In this document: positions 24,241 to 34,599 of the stretch, piece after piece | Layout of the letters: the number at the start of each line of letters is the position of its first letter | Position numbering within the stretch: the first letter of the stretch is position 1 | Assembly (NCBI GenBank): GCA_009760885.1 | Contig: CM019719.1 | Span: 26,839,084-26,903,083 of the forward strand | Reading direction: 5' to 3' | DNA: 64,000 nucleotides | Source: Achatina immaculata | Taxonomy: Eukaryota; Mollusca; Gastropoda; Stylommatophora; Achatinidae | Position numbers and translations under genes: made by a program | Notes under the pieces: model-generated | What the model was told of the DNA's origin: nothing | Databases searched by the model: none | What the model saw: the letters and a program-made list of their open reading frames with translations, nothing else

Positions 24241-24640
24241 TGCATTGTTGTAACACTCCTGAAGGAAATGTTCCAGAGTCTGGAATCCGTTGCTTCATGG
24301 ACACTCTGTGTAAGGCACTCTTGGTGGATGAAGGTTGCTCAGAAGGCTGCAATGACCTGTCCTTATTCGGAAGAGGATGCTTTGCTGACATATTCGTAAT
24401 GGATGTACTGGATCTGGTGTAGCTAATCTTGTTGTTGGCTCAATGGTGTGATTGTAGATAACGTTGCAAACCTCCATATAAATACTAGCTTTAAGTTATT
24501 TTGTAGACGTGGTTAAGACCGTGAAGCACAAGCATATACTGACTGGAAGTGTGTAGGAAACGAAAGCAGACCTAAAAAAAAAGAAACAGAAGAAAAAGTC
24601 GAAGAGACTGACTATTAAAAATACAAATACGTTTTATTTA

Positions 24641-25759
24641 CGACGGGTGATTTGATAAGTTTGCGGCCTAAGATACAAATACTTGAAACATACAGTTGAT
24701 ATTAGAAGCATTTGTAGATCAGGTTAATATAAGATTAAACACCTAGTTTCAAGAAATTAACTGCAACCAATTTTTTTTAACCGACTACGGAAGTGATAAG
24801 GTGTGCCAGAAATTGAGAAAATGGATAAAATTTCTCATCGAGCACTCATTCGCTACCTCAGCATCAAGGGTTTACCATCGAAAGAGATCCATGAGGTTAT
24901 GGTAGAGACTCTAGGGGAGAGTGCCCCTTCTTACGGCACAGTGAAGAAATGGGCAGCTCAATTCAAACATGGAAGGGAGAGTCTGGAAGATGATCTCCGT
25001 TCAGGAAGACCAAGAACGGTAACCACCGATGAAACCACCGGCAGAATCCATGACATGATAATGGAGGATCGACGACTAACTGAGCAGTACATTGCTACTG
25101 AGTTGGGCATCTCCTAGGAACGTGTTCATGCCATTATTCACAATGATTATTCAAATGACAAAGCTCTCTGCTCGATAGGTCCCAAAACGTCTTGAACTGA
25201 TGACAAACGACAGCGTCTCAACATGTCAAGAGACAATCTTGACCATTTTGCTGTAGATCCTGAAAATTTTCTTCAGCAATTTGTGACTACGGATGAGACT
25301 TGGGTTCATCATTTTCAACCAGAAACCAAAGAACAGTCAAAGATGTAGAAACATCATGGATCCCCACCTCCAAAGAAAGCAACGGTGGCTCTGTCTGCAG
25401 GCAAAGTGATGTCTTCCATCTTTTGGGATTCAGAAGGTGTGCTGTTGTTAGACAGCTTCCAGCTTCTTGAACATCTTCCTTATTCCCCAGATTTAGCCCC
25501 TTCGGACTATTACCTGTTTACCAACACAATAAGGAGCTCAGTGGTCACAAATTTGCTTCAGATGGTGACGTCATTCATGCTGTAGACCACTTTCTACTGG
25601 CACAAGATGCTGACTTTTACAAAGAAGGGATTCGTAGGTTCTAGGATCGCTGGACTAAGTGCATAAACTTGCAAGGGGACTATGTTGAGAAATAACCCAA
25701 ACAAGTTGTCCACAAATAATCCGTTGTACCTTAGGCCGAGAAGGTATCAATCACCCCTA
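24641..25759 (+). mobile_element. Mariner-family DNA transposon, internally deleted
   Basis: Imperfect terminal inverted repeats of about 33 bp are visible: the left one at 24645-24678 begins GGGTGATTTGATAAG and contains GCGGCCTAAGATACAA. The right one at 25724-25756 reads, on the minus strand, GGGTGATTGATACC then CGGCCTAAGGTACAA. TA dinucleotides lie just outside both ends. A broken transposase gene fills the interior. The element cannot make a working transposase itself. Confidence 0.9.
24821..25695 (+). pseudogene. Mariner transposase pseudogene
   Basis: The ATG at 24821 is preferred because it matches the usual MDK start of close relatives. The N-terminal DNA-binding half is intact: helix-turn-helix segments with SAPSYGTVKKWAAQFKHGR, then the GRPRT linker. 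A stop (TAG) ends the frame at 25115-25117. Downstream, ERVHAIIHND-like, NMSRDN and TTDETWVHHFQPETK segments follow in broken frames. The first catalytic Asp is at 25292-25294, and a stop follows EQSKM. About 65 codons between LLLD and SFQLLEH are missing, removing the block that normally carries the second catalytic Asp. The third is present in YSPDLAPSDY (about 25481-25510). A frameshift leads to the true C-terminus GDYVEK and stop at 25693-25695. Clearly dead. Confidence 0.92.
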
Positions 25760-26190
25760 TTATAATCACTGGTGTTTTCGTGATGTCATTCTAAGTCTGA
25801 TTCAACAGCTACTGGAGATGATTAGGCCATCAAGATTACATATACAGCCGTGAAGGAACGGCTGAGAAGAACCACGCTCAAAATTTTCCAAAATGACTGA
25901 AATTCACTTTCTCAGAGGTTGCCTACTTATGTGAAGATAGTCATCAGCCCCGTGCACAGCTGACAATAGTCCAGATGGGAAATAAGACCTCACTTGAATT
26001 CGCTCATTAAGTACTTCTGTAACTAGTGCTAAATACATGTGGGTTATGTATGGTAATGTAGTGTACATGATGCCTTATAAGTAACAGAGCAGAATAAAAG
26101 AACTTGATTGATTTATAATAGAAAAAAGTTTTTTTTAAGGCAATGGCAATAGTACATTCATGTTCTTCTGTATTCGGAATTGCAGTTCAG
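25760..26190. other. No gene seen
   Basis: Unique AT-rich DNA right of the mariner element. Confidence 0.45.
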
Positions 26191-26355
26191 AAATGCTCAA
26201 CACATCCTCACATTCAGAAACGCTCAACACATCCTCACATTCAGAAACGCTCAACACATCCTCACATTCAGAAACGCTCAACACATCCTCACATTCAGAA
26301 ACGCTCAACACATCCTCACATTCAGAAACGCTCAACACATCCTAACATTTAGAAA
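26191..26355. repeat. 27-bp minisatellite, 6 copies
   Basis: The unit is CTCACATTCAGAAACGCTCA plus ACACATC. The copies are nearly perfect, apart from the ends. Frames on both strands are open with a 9-residue period. Confidence 0.95.
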
Positions 26356-26611
26356 TGCTTTCCGTGCTTGTATTTCGGCAAATTCATCAATTAACCCCAG
26401 AAAAACCAAGGAACTGTACTATATTTTATCTGTATTAATCGTTTCTGAATCTCCTTTGCACTATTAATATGTTGTACTATAGGGTCTTTCTCCCGTCACT
26501 CCCTGTTGACTTTCATTACAAAGGGCACCTCACTGCCTCTACCAGTGACAGTAGGCCTCTCAAAATCGTAGGCCCATACCGACTGGCCCACCCGACCACC
26601 TCTTCTCCCTC

Positions 26612-27262
26612 TCTGGTCCTCTAGCCTGGCCATCACTGTTGTCCTCTAGCCTGGCCATCACTGTGGTCCTCTAGCCTGGTCATCACTGTGGTTCTCTAGC
26701 CTGGCCATCACTGTGGTACTCTAGCCTGGTCATCACTGTGGTCCTCTAGCCTGGTCATCACTGTGGTCCTCTAGCCTGGCCATCACTGTGGTCCTCTAGC
26801 CTGGTCATCACTGTTGTCCTCTAGCCTGGCCATTACTGTGGTCCTCTAGCCTGGTCATCACTGTTGTCCTCTAGCCTGGTCATCACTGTTGTCCTCTAGC
26901 CTGGTCATCACTGTTGTGCTCTAGCCTGGCCATCACTGTTGTCCTCTAGCCTGGCCATCACTGTTGTCCTCTAGCCTGGCCATCACTGTGGTCCTCTAGC
27001 CTGGCCATCACTGTGGTCCTCTAGCCTGGCCATCACTGTGGTCCTCTAGCCTGGCCATCACTGTGGTCCTCTAGCCTGGCCATCACTGTGGTCCTCTAGC
27101 CTGGCCATCACTGTTGTCCTCTAGCCTGGCCATCACTGTGGTCCTCTAGCCTGGCCATCACTGTTGTCCTCTAGCCTGGCCATCACTGTGGTCCTCTAGC
27201 CTGGCCATCACTGTGGTCCTCTAGCCTGGTCATCACTGTTGTCCTCTAGCCTGGCCATTACT
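26612..27262. repeat. 25-bp minisatellite, about 26 copies
   Basis: The unit is CCTCTAGCCTGGYCATCACT plus GTKGT. Variation is concentrated at two positions (C/T in GGYCAT, G/T in GTKGT), giving four unit types arranged in patches. Confidence 0.96.
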
Positions 27263-28285
27263 ATATGTGCACGACCATGAGAACTTATTCTCCAGGACAT
27301 GGTTTTAAATGTATATACTTTTATTATTAGTTTGTTTGCACCTAGTGTACGAACATAGGAACTTCTTCCCATATGAAAACCGTTCATAACAGTCTCCCCC
27401 CACCCAATACAAACACAGTTTATTTAGTTTTTTTATATTTGTATGTCACGCCCTTTTGTTTTTCAGGCCTACAAATATAATTTCTATAAACTACTACATT
27501 TTCTCTTTAATACATAATGGATAAGAATACTGAAGTATGGGTAGCATGACCGACTCTACCCTGGGAATTTGAAATAATACTGACCTGAAAACAGGGAGAA
27601 TGGTAAAAGTCATGGAAGCCAACAGGCCGTTGTCCGGTGAATACATAAAACTATGGTAGATGTGTCTATCTGGCCCTGGTGAAGTTTTTATTTACTGCAC
27701 ATGTAAAGGCCACGTGAGACCGAACGTAAATGTTCAAGATAAGACCCATTTTTTTATCTTTCCTGCTCGATATGGGAAATTATAATTACTTTAGGAGTAA
27801 CCTGGAACAGAGGACTTGGCTGTGATGATTTCGCTGATGGGTCCAGCCGATGTCACGGAGAGCATGCGCATAGAGACCGGCCATTAAGCTATGTGTGTCT
27901 GACGTCTTCATATCAGCAAATATTGACGTGTGTCACGGACGCTTTCCACGCCTTTCGTTTTAATTTAACTTGCTTGTATGGGCGGAGTTTTGCCTTTTTT
28001 ATTTCGTCATCTGCTCAACCCACAACCTTTATTTCTCTGTCGTTTGTCTCTTTCCTCAGAATTATTCATTTTCTACATGAGTATCATTGATGCATAATTT
28101 CTCTGAATATTGAATACCGGTTTAGACGAAGCTGTTTTGGAGGCATAGGTAACCTAAGGCGAACTGGGGAGTTCTTCGGGTATATCCAAATATATATCTG
28201 AAACTAGCAGAAGAAGAAAAAGAAGAAGAAGAAGAAGAAGAATACTGATGCTCCGATTATGCGGTTATAACGCAAAGTCCAAATT
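27263..28285. other. No gene seen; (GAA)n near 28207-28240
   Basis: Unique DNA with a GAA-rich run at 28207-28240 that could be the tail of an unrecognised retroelement. No exon is supported. Confidence 0.5.
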
Positions 28286-28515
28286 CCGAGGTTGTGTACT
28301 GGTTAATGCATTCACCTGCCAGTCAAAAGGTCTCTGGTTCGATTTCAAACTTGGCAGTAATTTTTCTCAGACTTACTGACATCGAGGTCAACAACAACAA
28401 AAAAGTTAGTACCTGGGGCTTCCATAGGAAAACAATGGTAGAGTGGACATCTCTACCTCAGTGCTGTAGAGCCTAGAAACCCAGAGGCAGTCACACTTCA
28501 CACTCATACCACATT
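28286..28515 (+). mobile_element. SINE-1 copy (tRNA-derived)
   Basis: Second SINE-1 copy, with an A-box-like region GTGTACTGGTTAATGCATTC and B box GGTTCGATTTC at 28336-28346. The body shares GTACCTGGGGCTTCCATAGG and GAGCCTAGAAACCCAGAGGC with the copy at 22695-22935, with substitutions and short indels. Confidence 0.82.
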
Positions 28516-29105
28516 CCCCCCCTCCAAAAAAAAAAGCCCAAAACGTGGCATAGATTTTATCGGACTGTGCAAAACGACACAGTGTCCAATCAGTCATGAT
28601 AAACCTAAACCTATATATATATATATATACTAGTTTCAAGAAAGAAGTGTTTACACTAGAACTATACTTCCTATGACTCTGTATCCAATATCAGAAATCG
28701 TCTTTTTCATCAACTGCTCAGTTCAAGTTCACAATTATTAATCCCTGATGGGCCCCCTTCACAATTTCACATATTTATGACCTCTATAAAATGTATTTCG
28801 TAGCTGGATGTAGGATATAAAACAACTGAAGCCACCCTGGGACGACTTCTTGTGTAATTTCATGATCCGGAATACATTTTTTGTTTGTTTGTTCTGATTC
28901 CCAAACTGCTCTACAACACCACCAGCTCCAAGTACTCGCCCCTTACGGGCACATTTTATTTGTGTTTGGAAGATCAAAGTATCCGACTGTATCATTCAAA
29001 CTATCGTAGTATGGCGCATGCATGAGAAAAGTTCCCAATCACAGGAGGAATTTGAATACGCATCTATTTGCTCAAGAGGCCGGCGATATATTCACTGAGC
29101 CACCC
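28516..29105. other. No gene seen
   Basis: A short AT run near 28612-28630; otherwise unique DNA without supported features. Confidence 0.45.
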
Positions 29106-29107
29106 AT

Positions 29108-29410
29108 TCATTCACTCATTCATTTGCATGTTCCTTTCAGAACTTTGCCTCCCTAACAGCACTCTTGTAGGCAACTCGGTTGTGAGCAAGACGGCCTGCT
29201 GCTGATGCATCCATTTGCAGATCATCAACGATGTCATGCAGCCATCTTCGCCTTGGTCTTCCTCTCTTTCTTTTTCCATTATGTACCCTTCCAAGGCGGT
29301 CTTCTCCAGATTATCATGACGTTTAATGTGTCCAAAATATTTAAGTTTTCTCTCTTTAATCTTCTTTACTAGCCAGCCTTCTTCAATATTAAGTTCTTTT
29401 AGTATGAATA
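29108..29410 (-). mobile_element. LINE-D 3' end
   Basis: Longest LINE-D copy in the window. In the minus direction it encodes an ILKYFGHIKR-type segment at the left of the protein, then LEKTALEGYIM, a REEDQGEDG region (frameshifted relative to the RGRPRRRWL of the 42427 copy), and ends with REAKF, a stop and an ATGAATGAATG tail. Its 5' side ends exactly where the Tc1 element at 29411 begins, so the Tc1 may have inserted into this LINE. Confidence 0.85.
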
Positions 29411-30952
29411 TATACTGTCCAAAACAAGAAACGCATAACTACTGATGACCCAATGTTACCCCATAACTTTGATATTCCATAGCTTTTTAAATTGAATCAA
29501 TAAAATTTTCACATTGCACACAATAATACCAAAGGGTTTAAAGACTTACACGACAGTTTCTTGTATCTGTGTGACGAGAATTTGTTAGTCCCAGGGGTTC
29601 TCAAGTTAGTATGGTGTGTGGCTTCCGTTTGCACCGATCAGCGACTAGCATCTCCTGGGCATAGATGGGATCAGATGTCTGATGTGCGCCTGTGGGATAG
29701 CTACTCACTCTTCATGGAGTGCCTGCCACAGATCATGACAATTGGCTGGAGAAACGTTTCGGCTACGAACACGTCCTTGCAGCTCATCCCATAGGTGCTC
29801 GATCGGGTTCATGACTGTAGACAGGGATGGCCAGGGAAGGGTGAGAATGTTGTTGGCAGTCAGGAACTGTGTAGTGAACCATGCAGAATGGGGTCTGGCG
29901 TTGTCCTGTTGAAACACAGACCTTTGCGCAGTCACAAATGGAAGGACATGGGGTCGAAGAATTTCATTGACGTATCTTTGCGCATTCAAGCCTCCTTCAA
30001 CCTGCACCAATGGACTCCTTCCGTTGAAATTGATCATTCCCCATACCATTACACCTCCACCACCTTGCGACGGAGCTTCATCAATGCAATTTTGGGCAAA
30101 ACGTTCATTTGGCCTACGGTAGACCCTTCTCCCCCATATCATGGCGGTGCAACAGAAAAGGAAGATTTGTCACTAAACCAGACACATCTCCATTGATTGT
30201 CAATTGTCCAGGGCTGATGCTGATTGGCCCAAACAAGTCGGTTTTGGCGATGGCGTCTCGTTAAGACAGGACCTCGGTGAGATCGTCGTGCCACCAGTCC
30301 AGCTTCATACAGTCTGTTCCGGACATTTTGATCAGACACACGACGTCCTGCAAGCAATGACTGGGCACTTGAGGAAGCTGTTGTAAACCTGTTTCTGAGG
30401 TTATGAGCCATAATAAAGCGATCGTCAGCTGCTGTTGTCACCCTGGGTCGTCCACTACGGTGTCGGTCTTCAGCTGAGCCAGTGGCTTGGAAACGCTGCC
30501 AAAGTCGACTAATGGTGCTCTGCTGCACGTTTAAATGCCTGGCAACCTGACTTTGACTTTTGCCTGGTTGCAGGCGACCAATAGCAATGTTTCGTAAATT
30601 TTGCGATAGACGCGCCATAATTGTCTGCTTGAAAATGAACTGAATTTGTTTGTGTAACCTCATCCTTTTATAGGGTTTCATTTGCGTGGGAAGTGAGTTG
30701 TGCTCACCACAAAAATCACGACTTTTCCATAAATGCAACATGAGTTATGACAAACAAAATGGGTCATTATCAAGGGCAGCTACTGCGTTCTGACTATAGC
30801 AAATTTCACGCTAAATCGTGGACCTGATATCTTGGTGACAATTTTTGGTTTGGTTTGAAATACCCGGGGAAAAAAATTTGTCATAACATATAAAAAAATG
30901 AAGCTTATATAAGCTATGCGTTTCTTTTTTGTTTGTTTTTTTTTTACCGTAT
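29411..30952 (-). mobile_element. Tc1-family DNA transposon, copy 1
   Basis: The left end TATACTGTCCAAAACAAG followed by AAACGCATA, and the right end on the minus strand ATACGGTAAAAA...AAGAAACGCATA, form short imperfect inverted repeats with TA flanks, as expected for Tc1/mariner. The interior holds a transposase pseudogene on the minus strand. The right inverted repeat is padded by A/T slippage, so the exact edge is uncertain by a few bases. Confidence 0.85.
29645..30618 (-). pseudogene. Tc1 transposase pseudogene, DDE residues kept
   Basis: The start is set at the ATG at 30616-30618 (MARLSQNLRNIAIGRLQPGK), which begins the first helix-turn-helix of Tc1 transposases. The second domain, GRPRVTTAADDRFI and VSDQNVRNRLYEAGL, follows. 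Catalytic triad: the first Asp lies in WFSDKSSF, where the next residue, usually Glu, is Lys. The second is in QQDNARPH and the Glu is in NPIEHLWDEL. A one-base shift near 30130-30142 (after FSVAPP) breaks the frame. A nonsense TGA replaces the Trp codon at 29705-29707, after LWQALHEE. The conserved tail VAIPQAHIRHLIPSMPRRC and natural stop continue in frame to 29645. Only two disabling lesions were seen. Confidence 0.92.
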
Positions 30953-31579
30953 TTTTTTTTGTTGTGTCCATGATATTTGAAGAACTCTTCTGTAGCATTT
31001 ACATTAAAATGCATTTATGTGTTTCTTAGATGTTTTGTTAAGTGTCTGAACAACCCAGATCTTCATAATTTTGTTTTCTCCAGAGATTTTCTGGCTAATT
31101 TTAATTCTTCCTGGAATCTTTGCGTCCCTGTGTTTACTCTTATTTCTTTTGTTAAAAACCAGACTTACTAGCAAAGAATGCAGAAGTTTTTGGATAATAT
31201 TTTTTGTTTAGGTAGAACAACAAACCAACTTAAACTGACTGGCTGTTTTATGCTGCCAAAAACGCTAAGCATTTTTCCTTGAAATTGACGAACCTTGATG
31301 CTAGTTTCAAGAACAGTTGTAACGAGAATTTGTTCACATTTCACTAATGTTCTATATGACGTGTGCCCCCTCCCCCAACGACCCATATCTTGACCCCAAG
31401 ATAAGAAAAAATATATTTCTCCAAGCCTTAAGCTACCATAGATTCTAGCACATCCCATGAGACATGGGCTGCCAGTCTTAATAATTGAGTTTCTCTTTTC
31501 ACGCGATGTATGTCGTTGGTACTGAGATCTCTGGTCACAACAGCAGTCTCCAGCCGGCTGTATGTTTCCTGTGCTGTTA
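30953..31579. other. No gene seen
   Basis: AT-rich DNA. Short minus frames here (for example 31168-31458) have no recognised domain. Confidence 0.45.
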
Positions 31580-31875
31580 TGACTTTCTTAGTATGTGGCT
31601 GTTATGACCTTTTTAGTATGTGGCTGTTATGACCTTTTTAGTATGTGGCTGTTGTGACTTTTTTATGTGGCTGTTATGACCTTTTTAGTATGTGACTGTT
31701 ATGACTTTTTTAGTATGTGGCTGTTATGATTTTCTTAGTATGTGGCTGTTATGACTTTTTAGTATGTGGCTGTTATGAATTTCTTACTGTTTGGCCTTTA
31801 AGATTTTCTTAGTGTGTGGCTGTTATGACTTTCTTAATGTTTGGCTCTTATGACTTTACCAGTCTGTCCTGATAT
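31580..31875. repeat. 25-bp minisatellite, about 12 copies
   Basis: The unit is GTATGTGGCTGTTATGACTT plus TTTTA. It becomes irregular to the right (GTTTGGCTCTTATGACTTTA). Confidence 0.92.
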
Positions 31876-32630
31876 GTTATCCTTACACTGTGTTGTTATG
31901 ACTCTCTTATTCTGAGCTCTTATTCGGGACTCAAATCCGGATGTTTTGTTTATACAAGTATATGTATGTGTATGTTTCCGCATGTGATTGCTATAGTTAC
32001 TGAGAATATATCCGATTCTCTCCTCTTTGCCTAAGTGTGTCTTGATATATGCTTATACGAGAGTCTTTTTTCTGCACATTAGTCCATCTGTATATATGTG
32101 TTGGTCTTTTTGCCAGTGTGCATGTACGAGAGTCCTTTTCTGGGCATTAGTCCATCTGTGTGTGCGTGCGCGGGCGTGTGTGGGTGCGTGTGTGTATGTA
32201 GGGGTCTCTTTGGGTGTGGTCACGTGATTTGTTCTCTTTTTATTATTCCGATTAATACGAGACTCCTTTGTCAGGTGATGATTTTGATGTTGTCGATGAC
32301 GATGACGATGATGATGATGATGATGATGACGATGATGACATTAGTTCCTACAGAGGATGGCAAGAGAGCGGCAATCTTGGCTCTTTTATTTCACAGATCG
32401 TATACTAAACGAGCCGCCATTAACAAGAGTCTGCTAGCTTGGCCAAAACGGCTTTCTTCCAAGTAGACTCCACCCATCGATTCAGTTAGATTCTGTTTCG
32501 TCAAGGGAGCATTCTGGAAGTGGTGTGCCTCAGTATGGTTTGCCAGAATGGCTAAATATGATATTTTATAATGAAATAGCATATTACTAAATGAATGAAG
32601 AGATTCAAGTATAGAACGCTCTCTGCCTCT
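31876..32630. other. No gene seen; (GATGAC)n near 32290-32340
   Basis: Two related segments containing ACGAGAGTCYTTTTYTG and GCATTAGTCCATCTGTRT lie at about 32056-32095 and 32126-32160. An Asp/Met-type trinucleotide run lies at 32290-32340. No gene is supported. Confidence 0.5.
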
Positions 32631-32633
32631 TCT

Positions 32634-32653
32634 TCTCTCTCTCTTTCTCTCTT

Positions 32654-32714
<61 letters not shown>
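32634..32714. repeat. (CT)n followed by (AT)n microsatellite
   Basis: CT run to about 32670, then a pure AT run to 32714. Confidence 0.96.
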
Positions 32715-32718
<4 letters not shown>

Positions 32719-32763
32719 AACATGACAGTTTCTAAAAATAAAATTTGTATCTAGTATAAATCA

Positions 32764-33258
32764 AGGAGATGAATATATGTCGGTCACGTGATGAGAAGAA
32801 ACAGTCAGCGAATCCCACAACAAGCTATCAAGTGGAACACACAACAGGTCGAAGAAACAGAGGTCGACCACGTGAAACTGTAAAGAGGACACTGTCAAGA
32901 GAGGCCAAATTAGTAGCACTAAGATGGACACCACAGGGGAACAGAAGTAAGGGTAGAACAAAAGAGACATGGAGAAGAACAACAGAAAGGATGTTGAGCA
33001 ATAGAGAGCTCATCTGGGCAAGAGCGGAAAAAAGGCAAAGAACGGGCATTTGTGGAAAACCCTTGCGGAAGCCCCATGTGGCTTGGGCTCTTAAGGTTCA
33101 GAGAGGGAGAGAGAAAGAGAGAGAGAGAGAAAGAGAGAGAGAGAATTAGTAGGCGTAGAATCCCTTGATGAGGTTGAAAAGCTCGCCGAAAACAGGAAAT
33201 CGTGGCGAACTACAATGCGAACCCTATGTGCCGTTTAATGATACGGGAAGGGTGTAGA
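32764..33258 (+). mobile_element. LINE-A fragment, split by a LINE-B insertion
   Basis: The left part encodes YVGHVMRRNSQRIPQQAIKW and RGRPRETVKRTLSREAKLV, matching LINE-A at 17190-17892. The right part (33153-33258) continues with SLDEVEKLAENRKSWRT and ends TLCAV with its stop. Removing 32917-33152 rejoins the protein at the same point where the 17-kb copy reads without a gap. The insert is listed separately. Confidence 0.92.
32917..33143 (+). mobile_element. LINE-B 3' fragment nested in LINE-A
   Basis: Encodes LRWTPQGNRSKGRTKETWRR, then LSNRELIWARAEKRQRTG, and ends with GSERE-type codons running into a (GA)n tail, as in the LINE-B copy at 4480-4857. It is flanked by a 9-bp direct repeat AATTAGTAG (32908-32916 and 33144-33152), the signature of target-primed reverse transcription. 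Only ~227 bp were inserted, so it is heavily 5'-truncated. Confidence 0.93.
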
Positions 33259-34595
33259 TAAAATCAAGGTATGATTTGCTCGTACGCAGTAATACTTCAT
33301 CTCTCTACGGTGTCTTTCAACTCATCTCAGTGGGTGTTGGAATGGAAAGTGGAGCATATTTGGAAATCCCCAGAGTGTGGTGATGCCAGTCTCTGATTAC
33401 GATAACAGTTACAGTAAGTTCTCCTCATCTCAGCATCTTTACTCTCGATTTTCTTTTGACTTCTGAATATGAATCCGTTCTGACTCGATGGACCCAAGAA
33501 GTTTGCTGATATAAGTACTTTATATTCAAATATCCAAACTAATTCTGACTTTCATTGCGTGTTAAAACTGGTTCTGAAGTTTCTTGTTTGGCGTCTCTTC
33601 CATATTCAGGCTCTCTCTGAAGTCTTCTCATTGCCTCTCTCAAGCATCTGATTTCGTTTGTATCGAGTCGTTATTGTTGTTTTCTTAACATGGCAGACAT
33701 CTGATACAGGCAGTATGATGCTGATATAAAAACAGTATTTTTTAGTCTCATTTTTGCTCATTGGTAGGATACTGCTTCCTTCACAAAAGGGGGCGAACCT
33801 AGGCTAATCCGATGACATGCTAGGCACTGGACTCTCGGTCATGCCTTCAATCCATGACATTCTTAAGATGTTCTGTTTAAGCCCAGTATTTCTGTGTTTT
33901 CCGTGCTACAGACACCTGATCTGAAGGTTGCCTAGGTGATGCTGGAGTTTCTGATGCACTGGTAGGTTTCTTCTATCTTATTTTAAAACTGACAAGTAAA
34001 GATCCCGCTCTCTATTTTCCATGTTAACAAAAAGAAACCTAAGTAGCACTCACGGAAAGAACAAGAGACGATCCTAACCGAGCTGACAATACGAGAAACG
34101 CCGGATGACATTAGCTCTATCAGTGGTTATTTACTGATGCTGAACAGCCATCAGACGATCCTGACAGTTCCATAAAACCGGGTCTGGTCTCGTTTATTAC
34201 TGACGTCATTCTTGCGTCTTTTCTTTTAAACAAGACAATATATATATCTATACATATTTTTTCCTGAGGTCACCGTGTACTCTAGAAGGAATAAATAAAA
34301 TTTACCTTCAGTTAATTTCATATCCTTCAGAGATGAAATGGATTCTACTTCTACGTCCTTTTCTGTGGGTGTTTTATTCCATCTTTGTATAAGTGGACTT
34401 CTCTTCTTTGTAGATGCTGCGATAAAGATCTTTCAGCACAAGCATCTTATCAGAAGGGAAGTAGGTTGAATTTCATCCATCCAATTCTGTCCTAGGATGA
34501 TGGTCGACTAAATACTTATTATGGGCATCTTTCAGGGCAGTATGTTCTCCTCACTTCTGATGTAAGCGGAAAAGTCTTTTTATGGTAGTTTAGTT
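33259..34595. other. No gene seen
   Basis: About 1.3 kb of unique AT-rich DNA. I recognise no exon, RNA gene or transposon end. Confidence 0.5.
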
Positions 34596-34599
34596 ATAG

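Noticed and set aside
23143..24399. 418-codon open frame rich in HHVSDHAPRLRPCTTSQTM repeats
   Set aside because: It lies almost entirely in the 19-bp minisatellite, and the same peptide appears in all three plus frames, so openness reflects the unit and not coding.
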